Numbered from the stretch's first letter, positions 10,921-22,479 are shown. The stretch: 64,000 nt of DNA from Angiostrongylus vasorum (GCA_018806985.1 JADANN010000414.1:930001-994000), one strand, 5' to 3'. A program made the numbers and translations. Notes: generated from the letters alone by a model not told the origin.

Positions 10921-11950
10921 GAATTAGAATCGAACTGTTCCACCTTTTCTATCGAAGTCGATTGTCACCGATTTTCATACCAATGACACCCCTCCGTGTT
11001 AGGTGGTACAGAAATTAATAATGGACTTCACTCTGTAATTCCAAAGTGGAATATCTTATGTAAAACTAATCGTTCTTAATTGAAATGAAAGCCATAAAAA
11101 TTTACTGGTTTTTGCCAACAAGGAATAAGTTTATTCGCACCACCAAATGCTTAAAAATCTGGTCTTGTGAAGGCATTGAAGCTGGCGAATTCAGTTTCGC
11201 ACTCGGCTCGGTTACATGAAGCATTTCTTGTAAAGGTAGGAATCGAGTCCCCAAAAAAATTGGTATTGCTATGAAAGAGGTCTGGTGAATGTGATGGATG
11301 AGATAGAGTTTTCTAGCGCGGCTCGTTCAATCTTTGCGGCAACGGTTATACGACGCTTCACCGTGTATTACTCTGCTGAAGGGCTGGTTCCTTTCTGTTA
11401 ACCAGTACAGGTCAAAGCCGTGAAGTTTCCAGTACATCAGTTTTTCCATAGCTTTTCTGGACGTACTTCTGCGTCCTAATCTACTAACGCGAATTTAAAA
11501 AACTGTCATAGAACAGACCAGCTGCAAACCACCAAACGCTTAGCACTGTCATGTTTTAGTTCAGTTTCAGTGTTCGAAAAGTATTGCGGTGCGTTATCTC
11601 GATCCAACCAATAAGCCGATCGTCGTCAGTTGTCGTAGATAATCCGTTTCTGGTCACAGGTCACAAGTAAAAGTACCGACGGGCATGTACGATGCTCCCT
11701 ATCAGCCATGATGTACAAAAGGTAGGATCATTAACACATACAGCCACAATGTGAGATAAGGGAAACTTCTATACCGATAGCCTTCTCCCTAAAATTCGTG
11801 GGATCCCTCACCGGAAAAAAACAGATTTATTTGAGATTTATTCTTCAAAGTTCAAGATGGGTTACAAACCATGAAGACAAGCACAGCTCCTGAAGTAGAA
11901 AACAACCCAGCCGATTTCCAAGTTGGAATCCACAAAATACACGTTTTCTC
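10921..11950. other. long stretch with no gene seen
   Basis: MFS-A intron 1 sequence. No RT, nuclease or splice-bounded coding motif found on either strand. Confidence 0.45.
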
Positions 11951-11959
11951 ATCACTAAT

Positions 11960-12620
11960 ATAGCTTCCTACGTCCAGAAAGAAGAAATCCGTGAGTGGAA
12001 GACGTCGAGCATCGTCACCGTGCACAAAAAGAGTATCCAAAAGATTCTTTGTAACTATTGTCCGATATGCTTTGTTCAATCTACTCTTTAAGAAGTTTGG
12101 AAGGATTATCCTGCTGCGAATAGCAACGACTTTGGATGAAGCGCAACTAATTCACAAAGCAGCATTCCGGCAAAGGTTCTGCTACATCGACTATATCCAA
12201 ATCATATCCAGCTCGCTTCAGTTAGACTCATTGTTGAGTAAACCATAGCCCTAATATTTTCGACCGGGAAAAGCTTTTGACAGGATTAAAACGGAAGCAA
12301 CTTTGTCAGCGCTCGTTGATCAAGGAGTGGGGCCGTCCTGTTTAAGAACTCAAGCTGACCGTTGTCGATACTGCACCTCGAAAATACAGCTTTTCATCTA
12401 CCTCTTAAATTCTGGTTTAAAAAAGTTTAGACAGGTAGATACCATCTCGGTGATAGGGATTGCATTCGTTTCTACGCTGTTAAACGATTCTCCGCACTAG
12501 ACAAAAATCAGGACAAGAGGCGGTAGGTACTGCCGACAGATTTATATGACCATCTACATGGTTTTTATGTGTTCCACAGAGCGGAATTACATTGGAGTTC
12601 TTCTCGCTGTGCTATTTGTG
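11960..12620. mobile_element. RTE-B fragments joined head to head
   Basis: On the plus strand 11960-12465 reads RT pieces (FRQRFCYIDYIQIIS, LSALVDQGVGPSCLR, a QVDTIS relic of RQGDTIS). At about 12466 the orientation flips: 12470-12610 matches the minus strand of the RTE-B copy at 7905-8046 (GTTCCACAGAGCGGAATT against GTTCCATGTAGCAGAATC). Both halves contain the same RT segment, so this is a palindromic junction and not a simple inversion. Confidence 0.7.
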
Positions 12621-12779
12621 TCTCATTGCAAGTCTTTGTTTTGAGCAGCGAGATAATTTCCGTATAGAAAACATTCTTCAAAAACAATTTTGTCTACCAT
12701 TTTAAGTTACATTTACACGAATATTCTGTACACAATGTACTGCTGCTAACTGATAAACTTTTAATACAAAAGAATCCTC

Positions 12780-14800
12780 CTTGCAACATCGACGAGGAAT
12801 ACTATCGGCTCATTCAACATCTTCATTCAACAACAACGTTAGCACTGTGAAAGCAGAGAGTTCAAAACTAAGCAAGAGACGTCTCCAGAAACACTCGAGC
12901 TGATACGCTAGGGTGGAATCGCACGAGCTGCAGGCAACGGCGATCTAACGTCCGAGCTTGCAAAACAACGCAGGCACGCGATAAAAGAAGATCTTAAAGA
13001 GAGAAGAGCAGCAGTAATTGTTGAAGCTGCAGAGGCTGGGAAAAAGCATTTGCAAAGCCCAATGAAGCTTCGTCAATTGCAAGACAAAGATGATTGCACT
13101 CCGACGTCCAGACGGAACAGTTACAGCGTCCAGAAAGCAATGAAGAAAAACCATTCACGAATACTACTCAGATTTCTTCGATAGCCACGTCTACCTTCCG
13201 TCATATGAAATAAAGCAGGATGGATATGTTGTACCACCGGTCCTCCCTTCCGAAATTCGGCATGCCATTTCGTCGGTGAAAAAAGCGAGCAGCACCAGGT
13301 GCGGACAGGACAAAGATCTGAACACCTGAAGAACCTTTCGACTGTCTTCATAAACACACTAGCGCGGCTGCTACACGTTACGCGTCTGAAGGCAAGGTCC
13401 CTATTAAGAGGAATACCAGCAAGACCGTAGTATTGTTCACGAAGGATGACCTCCACGGTGCCGGCAACTATCGCCCAATCTGCTTGCTGTCTGCCGTCTA
13501 CAAGCTTTTCGAGTCGAAACTCGAGTCATCCTAAACAAGATTAACAAAACACTGGATGAAGGACAGCCATATGAGCAAGCAGAGTTTCGAAAAAGATTCA
13601 TTATGAAGGATTACAACCACACGATAACAAGAGTCAATGGAGTATCGCCAGAGTACAAAAGACCGCTCTGTCTCACTTTCATCGTTTTAAATAAGGCTTC
13701 TCAGTCAGTTGACATACAGACAGTCATGGAAGCCCAGAACAATCAGGGGTCCCTACTCACTCTATAAGGATTCTTCGCTATCTATACTCAAAATTTCGCA
13801 ACCAAGATATCACCATTCTACAACGATATTAATATTGACGTCAAAAAGATGGGTTAGGCAAGGCGATACCATCTCGCCAAAAGTATTACAGTCACTCTCA
13901 AGAACGCCGTGCGAACATTGGAATGGGATAACATGGGAGTGAATCGATGGTCCGCTATTACACCATTTTCCCTTTGCCGATGACATCGTTCTTATAACAG
14001 CGAACATTAACCAGGGTGAACGAATCCTTGCAGACCTTGATACCGCCTGTGCAAAGACTGGTCTTCGACCAAATTTCAGAAAAACGATGTTCATGAGGAA
14101 CTATGCTTCATTCAGGCTCAAAGGGATGAATATCTCCGAATGCTCCAGTTACGTCTATCTGGGTTTGGAACTCAACATGTTGAACTACTTAGCTCTAGAG
14201 CTGAGCAGAAGGAAACAGAGCGGCTTGGGGAGCTTTCACGAGCATCGAGGGATGTAGAGAAGAGAACAAAGTGCACCCGATTCTGTGCCCACATTTTCAA
14301 CCCCACGATACTTCCTGCCCTCATTATGCGTCAGAAACCTGCTCGCTGCAGAGGGTGAAACACCACTCAACGTTATTGAACGCGCAGTCGAAAGGACAAT
14401 GCTAGGTGTATTCCGTATCACACAAGTAAGGGAAGAAATGCGAAACTCCGTCTTGCGTTAACGATCAAAAATCAACGATAGTGTTCCATACGCCAGTAAT
14501 CGAGGATAAGGTGGGCAGGACATGGAATGCATATGAACAGCAACCGATAGAGAAGAGCCGTTAGTGACTGGATTCCTCCGTAATGCGGAAAGACCATCGA
14601 TCCGATGGTCAGAGTTCTTCATTAAAAGCCTAGAAGAAAGGTATGATGCTCAGTGTCTTGCACACGACAGGGGAAAAATGGAAGGTTTACTGGCGCTTAC
14701 CCCAGTCACTCGACGATCAACGGAACAGCAGGTGATACAAGTGATACAGGTGCTTCCTCGCATCTAGCACGTCATGCTTTAATGTAGTTCTATAAGAATG
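12780..14800 (+). mobile_element. RTE-A LINE remnant, RT to 3' end
   Basis: Starts after the endonuclease (NIDEEYYRLIQHLHS near 12790). It continues through an AAPGADR relic near 13285, NYRPICLL near 13465, DEGQPYEQAEFRKRF near 13555, VRQGDTISPKVLQS near 13850 and the catalytic FADDIVL intact at 13973. The C-terminal block follows (TMLGVFRITQVREE near 14400; NAERPSIRWSEFFIKSLEER and YDAQCLAHDRGKMEGL near 14590-14690). Frameshifts and stops separate these pieces. It ends near 14800. Confidence 0.82.
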
Positions 14801-16140
14801 CCCTAAGTGAAAAGTATTCCAGGATCTCCTTTCGAGCATTAACTTCGGGTTCTTCTATCAAAGCTCCGCGCATTACAGAAGGGCTTGAAGCCTCATCGTC
14901 GATCATCTTTTGGTTCGCTCGAGTAGCGCCCTTACAGTCTCCAAATCCTTCTTGCTTTCTAATTTCACGCAGTATAATTCGAGTGCAGACTTCTCATCCA
15001 TGTAAGCAACATTAACCCCAATTTTACGGTATGCCTTTTTCCGCTCTAATCGCCTATTTCATTGTTATTCCTTATCCCTTGCTGTTCTTTTTAATGTCGC
15101 TGTGTTGTTGTTGTTGTTGTAAGAGATTATCATGGATTTAATAATCAAACGACCAGCATGGCAAATATCGAGCTTAGAGGAGCAAATGCAAAGGAATAGC
15201 CTGTCATTGTGGGGTACTTCGTTCAAAAGAGAACATTAATTTCCACAGCTTCCATTAAGAGTTCTAATCAACGGGTTCACAGAATCGTTCTCATGCTAAT
15301 GTTGTTCGCGAAATCCTCCTCAATTAAACAAATATCTTTGTTAGCGTTAATAGCGTTTGCAGCTCTGTCAATGTTGGATTTCATTTCGGCTTCTGTATTC
15401 CATTGCATGACCTTCTTTTGGAGAAAAATTCTCAGCGAGAAGAAGGCCATGCTCAGATCACAAGTAGAAATTTTGAAAGACATCGGTGTCAAGTAGACAC
15501 GACCGTGTGTTCAAAAAATATAATCGCTGTTGCCTTCGCTCTTTTGTCGAGTGAGTCTCGTTGAGAAAAATGAGTGCCTGATGCAGCCACAATCTATTAC
15601 ACTGACCGCAGCGATGAGCGAAAAACACAGAGAACGTGCTTAGTCGCACGTTTCATTCTTAGCTGACTCAAAACTGGGAAAGATGGTGATAGATTGGTAT
15701 CAAATATTCGGCGCCTTCGCCTTCCTGAGACTCACTTTATTCTCAGTCGATGGTTCCACGCTGGTCTTTGTGGCGATGAAGGTGTTCGTTGTCGAATCGA
15801 ATCGAATCCAGTACAGCGAATACTGCTTGAATAGAGAACTTACTCGGCGATGACTTTTCATACAGGACTGGTGTTAATTGCCATCCAATATGCTCTGCTC
15901 TTTGGTGGGCAATGCGCCAACTGTGAACACCCAAAAATACAATGGAATGGTTCGATTTAGATCTATTCCAGGGTTGGAAATCCAGATGGTAAATATACGA
16001 CGGATAGAGATATTCCGACCAGTTTCTTTTTCATTGAAAGCAATCATTAGCTGATTAATGTGTCGAATGAATAAATGTTCAGACGCATATTGGCGCTGAG
16101 CAGATGTAAACGTTTGTAGCGATGTGAAAAAGGTGCTGGA
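14800..16140. other. MFS-A intron 1, no gene recognised
   Basis: Both strands hold an open stretch of 70-95 residues near 15209-15496 (minus FLQKKVMQWNTEAEMKSNID; plus a hydrophobic frame), and the minus strand another near 15874-16146. Neither has flanking splice sites I would trust, and neither matches a family I know. Confidence 0.35.
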
Positions 16141-16175
16141 TAGCAAATTTTACATTCCTATATAAGATTACCTAC

Positions 16176-16326
16176 CGTTTTCGGTTTTATTTGTGCTCTG
16201 TGAGTGAACTACGTCTTCCATGCAGATTACGGTGAAGTTGAGAGCCTGCTGGTTAGCATAGATGGAAGTACTTGCAATCACTGCAACTCCTAGTATGGCA
16301 AACCTCACAACGCTTGACTTTTCCAT
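16176..16326 (-). CDS. MFS-A exon 1 (start codon, TM1)
   Basis: Starts at ATG (16326) and reads MEKSSVVRFAILG, a hydrophobic TM1, then LNFTVICM, then a polar Asn-rich loop ending TENG. The 'N-F-T-V-I-C-M' stretch after TM1 is the hallmark of the nematode SLC17-like MFS family. A good donor (CG|GTAGGT) ends the exon in phase 1 at 16176. The start is chosen because an acceptor lies 7 bases upstream and the N-terminus has the expected length. The join to the TM2 exon is one base out of phase with the only AG available there. Confidence 0.8.
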
Positions 16327-16333
16327 TGGGCAC

Positions 16334-16350
16334 CTAAGAGACAAATCGCA
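16334..16350 (-). promoter_or_regulatory. probable spliced-leader trans-splice acceptor of MFS-A
   Basis: On the minus strand a pyrimidine-rich run ending TTTGTCTCTTAG lies 7 bases before the ATG of MFS-A exon 1. An acceptor this close to the start codon is typical of nematode mRNAs that receive a spliced leader. A cis-spliced upstream noncoding exon is the alternative. Confidence 0.55.
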
Positions 16351-16359
16351 TCAAAGTTA

Positions 16360-16782
16360 AAAAAACGAGACAACAGAAATGGTTGTTACGATAGATATGA
16401 CGGAATCTTGGACAACTTGCAAGCAGTGGTGACTTTGTCCTTTCTCTTTTATTTAAGCAATGTATGTACTCATGTTATCTCACTGCCGATCGCGTGTGTC
16501 AAATATGTTCAAGGATCATCACTGATTACTTTCGAGAAACACTACAAGAGGATAAACTTTTCCCTACTGCATGTTGCAATAACACAATATGCTATTTTCG
16601 ACCATCGAACATGAAAAAAAACACCACTTTAGTATGATGGTCTCTTTTTGGAAACCATTTTGGGCAACAGGACCGCACCGGTTAGGTCATTTTATTTCAC
16701 CGTGGCGAGGATTTACCTATGGATTTCCACCTGGAAATGTTGTACTAGTTTCTCAGCTTGCGCGACTATGTCAAGAGATAAG
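16360..16782. other. upstream region of MFS-A, nothing recognised
   Basis: On the minus strand this is the region immediately 5' of the MFS-A acceptor, so it could hold the promoter. No TATA-like or other element stands out. Confidence 0.35.
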
Positions 16783-17062
16783 GGCGCATGTGGCGCACTG
16801 GTGGAAGGCAAGGCACTCTGCAATACACATGGGATCAATGCTCGTGCCGGTGGTTCACCAAAGCCTTCCTTTCCTCCAGGGCGGCAAACCGGTACCACAC
16901 TTGTCTGGGGAGGAAAGCGGCACTGGCTGCATTCATCGGTAGGCCACCGCGAGTCTTTGTAAGAGCTAGATAGCCGTTCAACCACCTCCAACGTTGCTTA
17001 TTGAATAGGATGCCTTGCACATCTCTAAAGGATTGATCAACGCAGTGAGCTTTACCATTTTT
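16783..17062 (+). repeat. SINE1 copy (tRNA-derived)
   Basis: Head GCGCATGTGGCGCACTGGTG, GGGATCAATG at the box B position, body CGGTACCACACTTGTCTGG, and tail CTCTAAAGGATTGATCAACG..CTTTACC. Upstream of MFS-A on the opposite strand. Confidence 0.78.
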
Positions 17063-18395
17063 ATGTCGAGAGATGAGCTTTTTTCTGTTCTCAGTTCTTC
17101 AAGCAATAAAGAACTTATTTCCATTTGTTCGTGTCATAATGATATTCTGAAAGCGTCGTTTATAAGTTGAATGTTGGGTACTTAATTTTAAAACCTAGTT
17201 ATTATGTGGTCCAGACACTTAGTTCTCTGACATAAATGTACATTGAATTCATCTACAACTTATGAGGAGAGCGGTAAAGTAATAACCCTGTTCCCTTTCG
17301 TAAGTTTACAAAACGGTGATGTCTGTCTGGTAGACAAAAGACCGACCAGTGCTAACCCACTACGTAAGATTGTAACAAAGCAAATCTCCTTGCAGATCTG
17401 TGTTATTCACTGGAACCCGAAGAACTATTTGAATTGGCAGCGATCGTGCCTTCAGCGAACGTCAATCAAACACTAACGCTAAATTTTTTTGGATTCACTG
17501 AAACTAATCGAATGGTGACATCGATAGACAGAAAAGGTTTTGATTAATTCCATATCGTTGATGGTTGATGTTCGCTAAATGAACAAACGATGCGAACATA
17601 GTCCCCTCATTTACCCTGCGGAGTAGTTTTAGACTGCTCTGCTTTCTTTCTGCACTCACAGTCGTGATACTTTCGAGAGATCTGGCGAGATTCTGAGTAT
17701 TAAGGTTTCGTATATCCAAAAACAGAAAAAGCCAAACTGTCTAGCAAGAGGTGAAAATTGTTGCTGAGAAGTTAGATAACATCATTTAGACGGAACAGTC
17801 AACTAGTGGTTTCAGACTCGCAATTGTTACCAAATCTAATCTACATGGCAAAAAAATGAGTAGTTATTTTGCCGCATCAATATCTGTGAGGAACTCAGGA
17901 AGCGCAGTGATTAACAAACGCGTTCAAAACATGCACTATTTCCTCTGGTTCGACCATGCTCCCAGCCAATCAAGCCTCTCACCTCTTCTTTACTGGACAG
18001 TGGAACAATGCCTTCGAAAAAGAAAAAAAACTTCCTCCAATTCAGAAATACAAGTATGTTCCTATTGTAAAAATTTGAAGACTGAACAAACGCTTAAATC
18101 GAAGTGCTTTTTTGGCAGATGTAACACAACAAAAGACAGGGTTAGGGTAAGCACGAAATCTGGAATCCTGGCCATATAAGTTTTCTTCTGAATGATAAGG
18201 TGGTATTTGGTGACGATCAGTCTCATAGAGAGGCACCATGCTTTTGACTCCACTAAACACAGTGGGGGAACATGAATTTATGAGGACCTATGTAGACGCA
18301 GTACGACAACTCACGCCACTGTGTGAGACAAGCTTCTTAAATAATATTTGCTTTTTATTTTCTGCCTACTGCAATTTCACGGCAAGGTATTATGC
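17062..18395. other. no gene seen
   Basis: Low-information AT-rich sequence. Short frames only, none with recognisable motifs on either strand. Confidence 0.45.
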
Positions 18396-18655
18396 GAAAT
18401 ACAACCACAACAATGTTAAGATATTTGCAAAACTCCGGATCGCAGGTGTCTGCGGTGAGAGTGATAGAACAAGCTGAGAGACGGACAGACACATAGAACT
18501 AGCTGAGAAACAGGCGAAACGAAGGACCCGCATGGTTTGATGGTGAGCGCGCTACTCCCCGGAAAGGACAATGGCGCGTTCGTTCCCCTCCGGAGATACC
18601 TGCATTCCGGAGTTTTGCAAATATGTCAGTATCATTATAGTTGTACTTCTCTATA
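18396..18655 (+). repeat. SINE2: TIR-flanked repeat with tRNA-like interior
   Basis: The ends are inverted repeats (left AAGATATTTGCAAAACTCCGG; right CCGGAGTTTTGCAAATAT and so on, about 45 bases each). Inside, GACCCGCATGGTTTGATGGTG..GCGCGTTCGTTCCC resembles tRNA boxes A and B. Other copies: 22256, 30338-30925, 36560, 43008, 46305-46742. Confidence 0.7.
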
Positions 18656-18954
18656 TACTTTTAAAATACAAAAACATTTTTTCAAAAACAAAAACAGGTC
18701 GACCAAGGTTGTCATTAGAAACCAACTGTTGCTTTTTTCTATTTCTCCATTCACAAAAATTGTGAATCATTGAAATACACGAAAGAAAGCACTTTCAGAG
18801 AAGATTAGTGCCCAGATTAATTACTCGAGCCTTCGAAATCAGCAATAACTCTGAGAACGTGAAAATTGACAAGATGATTATCGATATGAAGTGGGCCAAG
18901 TTCTGCACGGCGAAATGACCGCTGTAATTTTGGTCACTTCACTTAAAAACTCCG

Positions 18955-19164
18955 TCATATTTCTCTTGAAATGGAGACGATTGAGTTAAGAAACGCGAAA
19001 TAGCATACAAAAGTAACGGTACAGACAATTAGAGGGGCGAACCAAGAACTGGCGCTGGTTTGGAGAAGAACGAGTTCTGCCTGATATTCGCTCAATAAGG
19101 AATCCGTCTCAGAGCTGACCGTGATCATCTGGGGACGTCTTCGTGGATACGATCGAACGGCCAC
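18955..19164 (-). other. fragment X: possible exon or old repeat, pair of 32665-32882
   Basis: After a CCCCAG acceptor-like site the minus strand reads MITVSSETDSLLSEY, QAELVLLQTSASSWF, a hydrophobic helix and a stop after REI. A diverged second copy on the same strand at 32665-32882 keeps the pattern SSE-x-D...ELV...QTS followed by a helix. The pair lies 2.6 kb upstream of MFS-A exon 1 and of the MFS-B loop exon respectively, so it may be part of the same duplication. The family is not recognised, and a shared transposon is the alternative. Confidence 0.35.
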
Positions 19165-19349
19165 ATCGCAGTAGGTCCAAATAGTGTGTAGGAGTAAAGG
19201 AGCGTCTTGTGATCACACGTGACCTAGCGCCATACTTTAAGCTGATTCTCTGAGCCAGGCACATTCCTCGCCTATGCATTACTTTTTACTGAGCGGCTGC
19301 TCCCTCCAAATACTTGCAAATACTATAAGAATGCAAATTTATGTGTCAA

Positions 19350-19405
19350 GTTTGTGTGTTATGTTATGTTATGTTGTGTCGTGTCTGTTGTATTATGTCT
19401 TGTCT
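19350..19405 (+). repeat. degenerate GTTAT / TGTCT simple repeat
   Basis: Runs of GTTAT followed by GTGTC-type units; a simple-sequence tract just left of a PLE terminus. Confidence 0.7.
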
Positions 19406-19439
19406 GCTAAGGTTATGAAAGTTTTTGGGTAGGTAGATA

Positions 19440-19690
19440 GCATACCAATTTGACCTTTCCAGGCTCTGAAAAAAGCGAAACCACCGAGACATCAGCTTCA
19501 GCTATGCCAAAACGCCTTATGTCGTGTACAGTTTTTAAACAGGCGGATAGCGCAGTGGTAGTAATGTCCGTCTTCATGAGCACGGTGCTAGTGCGATTCC
19601 GCTCCAGGCCAACCAATCTTCTCATTCCACCGGGGTCGGGAGATTGGTACCGGACTTTTCTGGTAAAAAGTCACTCTCTACAATCCAATT
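19440..19690 (+). repeat. PLE terminus followed by SINE1-type head
   Basis: 19440-19505 is a PLE terminal repeat with a degenerate hammerhead-like core (CTGAAAA..GCGAAACC..GAGACATCAGC). 19540-19690 has a tRNA-like head (GCGGATAGCGCAGTGGTAG, then GCGATTCCGCTCC) and the SINE1 body block GATTGGTACCGGACTTTTCTGG. Confidence 0.6.
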
Positions 19691-19699
19691 GGGAACGCT

Positions 19700-20535
19700 C
19701 CAGCGTGGCTATATCAGGACTCCAGGGAAAGTTGATTGACCAGCATTCTTCGACATTCAAGATGAAATGAAAATCCTCAAGCAGCAACCGAAGCCACACG
19801 TAAAAGGTGGAAAACATTTGTGGAGGATGGATGCGAGGAAACGAATCGAATGTGAGAAGTGCTGGGATCCGCTTGCAGTAAATGTGAAGACAGATCATAT
19901 AAAATAAAGTAAAAAATTCTCTAAACAGCATTCCAATTCCCATTTGCTATTTCCTTCTTTTTCACTGGAGCACAGAAAATGAGGCAATTCCTACCTTGTT
20001 TGGTATTGGTCCACGGATCTCCTTAGCCGCGAGGCCACGTGGCGCGTTCCGTAGATAGAGGGATAATGGCGGACCAGAAGCGGCCTTTACTTCCCTAAAA
20101 CACAGTTGCTGCCGCGCCAATTTGGCACGTACCTTCTGTATTTACGAGGGCGTAATCATTCATGCGTGTAGGTACTTTCTCGTCTATGCGGATTGCATTC
20201 TACAAGTCAATTAGACCAAAACCTTTCAATCAACTGGTACGGAATTATATTCGAGGCAATTAGGAGTCGTTCTCAACAAATGAGCGCCATGACTGTTCTG
20301 CGAGGGAATGGAAGGCTACCCGTGAGTATACTCATGCCCCACGTTTGGAGCTCAGCAAGCTATACGTGGGTATAAAAGTGCTAAACACAGTAAAATAAAG
20401 AGGCGTCATTTCTCTAACCCCGAAAAAGAACCCGATACAGCAGAGTTGGGTAAGACGAATACGGACAGCCTGCTAAAATTTCAGGGTCATTAACATTGAT
20501 TCATTCGAACAACAAATAACCCATGTTTAATGTTT
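19700..20535. other. no gene seen
   Basis: No coding, RNA or repeat motif recognised between the SINE1-type head and the inverted PLE terminus. Confidence 0.4.
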
Positions 20536-22140
20536 ACTCTTGAAGAGATTTGTAACAATATAAGCCTTCGGGATAGACTTTCTATTAACCTCGGCATTGG
20601 AATATGAATGCGTCGTTTTCTTGTTCGGCAATCGCGTGGTCGTTAAACAGCATACATTTACTTCTACAGAAAAAAAACAATACAATACAACAGTAGCTGA
20701 CGTTTCGGCAGTATCGCCTTCTTCTCGAACTAAAAGCAAACCATCTTCCAACTTCTTGTTGAACATGAAGGAAGAATAAACATACATGGCTTGTCCATCC
20801 AGCAGCTAATGGCTCTCTTAAAGAAGTGCCTAAACTGCTCGATTTTCAGATGGTTTGGGAAATATTTCGCGCAAATAAGTGGGTTGGCAATGGGACAGCG
20901 ACTAGCACCAAGCCTTGCCATTGTGTTTATGTCTAAGATAGAAGCCCCTTTACTCGATCTTCGGCCAGTACTTTGCTTCAGATATGTCAATGATTGTTTT
21001 GTCGTCTTCTCTACGCAGGAGATGGACAAATGCTTTGAATTATTGAACGGGCAGTCTGAGTATACTAAGTTAACCCGGGAGAAACCGAAAGAGAACTGGC
21101 CTCCATTTCTTAACGTTCAGATCAACTTATCGGACAACAGTTAAATGACAAAATGGTACCGAAAGCCGAGTAACAAGAACATCCTCGTTCATTTCCCTTT
21201 CTTCCCACTCTTCACACACAAGGAGGGCGCTTGTGAGAAACATGTTTCGAACAGCCTCCTCTGTGTGCACAAGTAGGGAACTAAAGGAAGAATCGCGCAA
21301 CTTGGCTTGGCAAACAGCCATCTCCAATGGCTACGAAATAGTAAGCCCCACGAGATAAGTTTAGAAGGAGAGCGACGCGCTCAAGCAAAACACATGGCCA
21401 AAAGAAAGTCCCGTTTCTCTTGCCTTTTATTAGCGATGATATAAGTATAGCTATAAAACGATGTTTAAGAAGGGCAGGTCTAGAGGAATCGGTAGCGATA
21501 GTTGAAATTCCACCGGTTACTCTACGTCGTCAGTTGCTTCGTAACCGCCTGTATGACCGTCTATGTGGAACAACAAATTGTGTAATTTGCCCTTACGGCA
21601 GGGACGGTGGTGGCATGAGTTCAGGTGCGATATACCTGATCTCTTGTAATAATTGCGGAGATGAATAAACTGGTGAAACGGGAAGACCTTCGTGTATTCG
21701 TATAAAAGAACACCTAGATGGCAAACGAAAACTGAGACAAAGTACCCCACTAGGCAGGCATAGGATACAAAAGCACAGCGGAGACGATTTTGAAGTAAAA
21801 GTCAATATCCTTGCGCAGGAGACTAGAACACCAGCGCGAAAACTTCTTGAGGCTTTTTGGATAAATGCCAAAAAACCCCACAATGAATAGCGGGGACGAG
21901 TGCCCAGAGGTCATACGCGACCTGATCCCGTATGTTCGCATCAATTTCTGATGTGGGATGATGCGGTCATCAACCTTATGCGACCATAATCAGCTGTTCT
22001 AATCTTCCTCATTGGAAGTCACGTAAAAAGCGGTGAGGTTTTTCGAGAAGCTGTTGATCATGTAATTGCCATAGAGTTTTTCGTCTTTTTGTGAGTGTTA
22101 TTAAAGCGTTTGGCCTAGTAAATTGTATATCAGTATACCC
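20536..22140 (+). mobile_element. best-preserved Penelope-like element, inactivated
   Basis: The plus strand reads through the RT palm from about 20795 (MALLKKCLNCSIFRW, FGKYFAQISGLAMGQRLAP, RYVNDCFVVFSTQE), the linker, and a GIY-YIG nuclease (LRRQLLRNRLYDRLCG, TTNCVICPYGRDGGG, MSSGAIYLISCNNCGDE). It ends LLEAFWINAKKPHNE. The RT catalytic YxDD is YVND. A TAA replaces the Tyr of YIG at 21666-21668, and another TAA at 21142 replaces a Tyr before MTKWYRKP. 20536-20790 is a terminal repeat in inverse orientation with a hammerhead-like core. The plus-oriented terminus is cut off at about 22140, just where that core should begin. Confidence 0.85.
20696..20729 (-). ncRNA. hammerhead-like ribozyme core, inverted terminus of PLE
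   Basis: The minus strand reads CGAGAAGA (damaged CUGAAGA), A, GGCG-AUAC-UGCC, GAAA, C, GUC, AGC. Stem II and the 3' core are intact, the 5' core is mutated. Confidence 0.5.
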
Positions 22141-22255
22141 TTCCAGGGCTAGGAAATCGGTTTTGGGAATTACTGCCTATTTTCCATGGCAGATTATGAT
22201 TCAAGATTTTTTTCCAGGTTATAGCACCATAGATTAAAACACGGCTGAGAGAAAG

Positions 22256-22388
22256 TCGAAGCGAAAGACCGCATGGTGCAGTGGTGACCGCGTTAGCTCC
22301 TGGAAAGAGTAATGGTGAGTTCGATCACCACAGCAGACACCTGGTCCGGAGTTTTGCAAATATCTCAGCATTATTGTAGTTATATCGA
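22256..22388 (+). repeat. SINE2 right half
   Basis: GACCGCATGGTGCAGTGGTG..GTTCGATCACC tRNA-like interior, then the right terminal block CCGGAGTTTTGCAAATATC. The left end is missing. Confidence 0.7.
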
Positions 22389-22479
22389 TAACACTGTTTC
22401 GGTAGTTCTTCCAAGAAAACTCTTGTCGAAATCGTGAGGGCGGACTGTTAAATCAGCCGATTCAGATCTTAATAATTTA

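Larger units (their letters stand above)
2958..16333 (-). pseudogene. MFS-A: SLC17-like major facilitator transporter gene, probably broken
   Basis: Seven minus-strand exons, listed separately, read in order as a 12-TM major facilitator transporter of the SLC17 (anion/phosphate cotransporter-like) type that is expanded in nematodes. Order and phases fit: TM2 to TM3 joins in phase 2 giving Arg-Tyr, TM3 to TM4 and TM4 to TM5 join in phase 0. The big introns are filled by RTE-B, PLE and SINE insertions. Three things argue against an intact gene: a seven-base homopolymer shifts the TM3 exon by one, no loop/TM7 exon is visible between 3400 and 4880 although the TM5-6 exon ends in phase 2 and the TM8 exon starts in phase 0, and no exons for TM10-12 are seen before 2958. 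Missing exons could have been overlooked, and the homopolymer could be an assembly error. The substrate cannot be told; the protein would sit in a membrane. Confidence 0.7.

Noticed and set aside
15874..16146. Frame immediately downstream of MFS-A exon 1 as the next exon
   Set aside because: Does not resemble the family between TM1 and TM2, phase does not fit, and no acceptor is evident.
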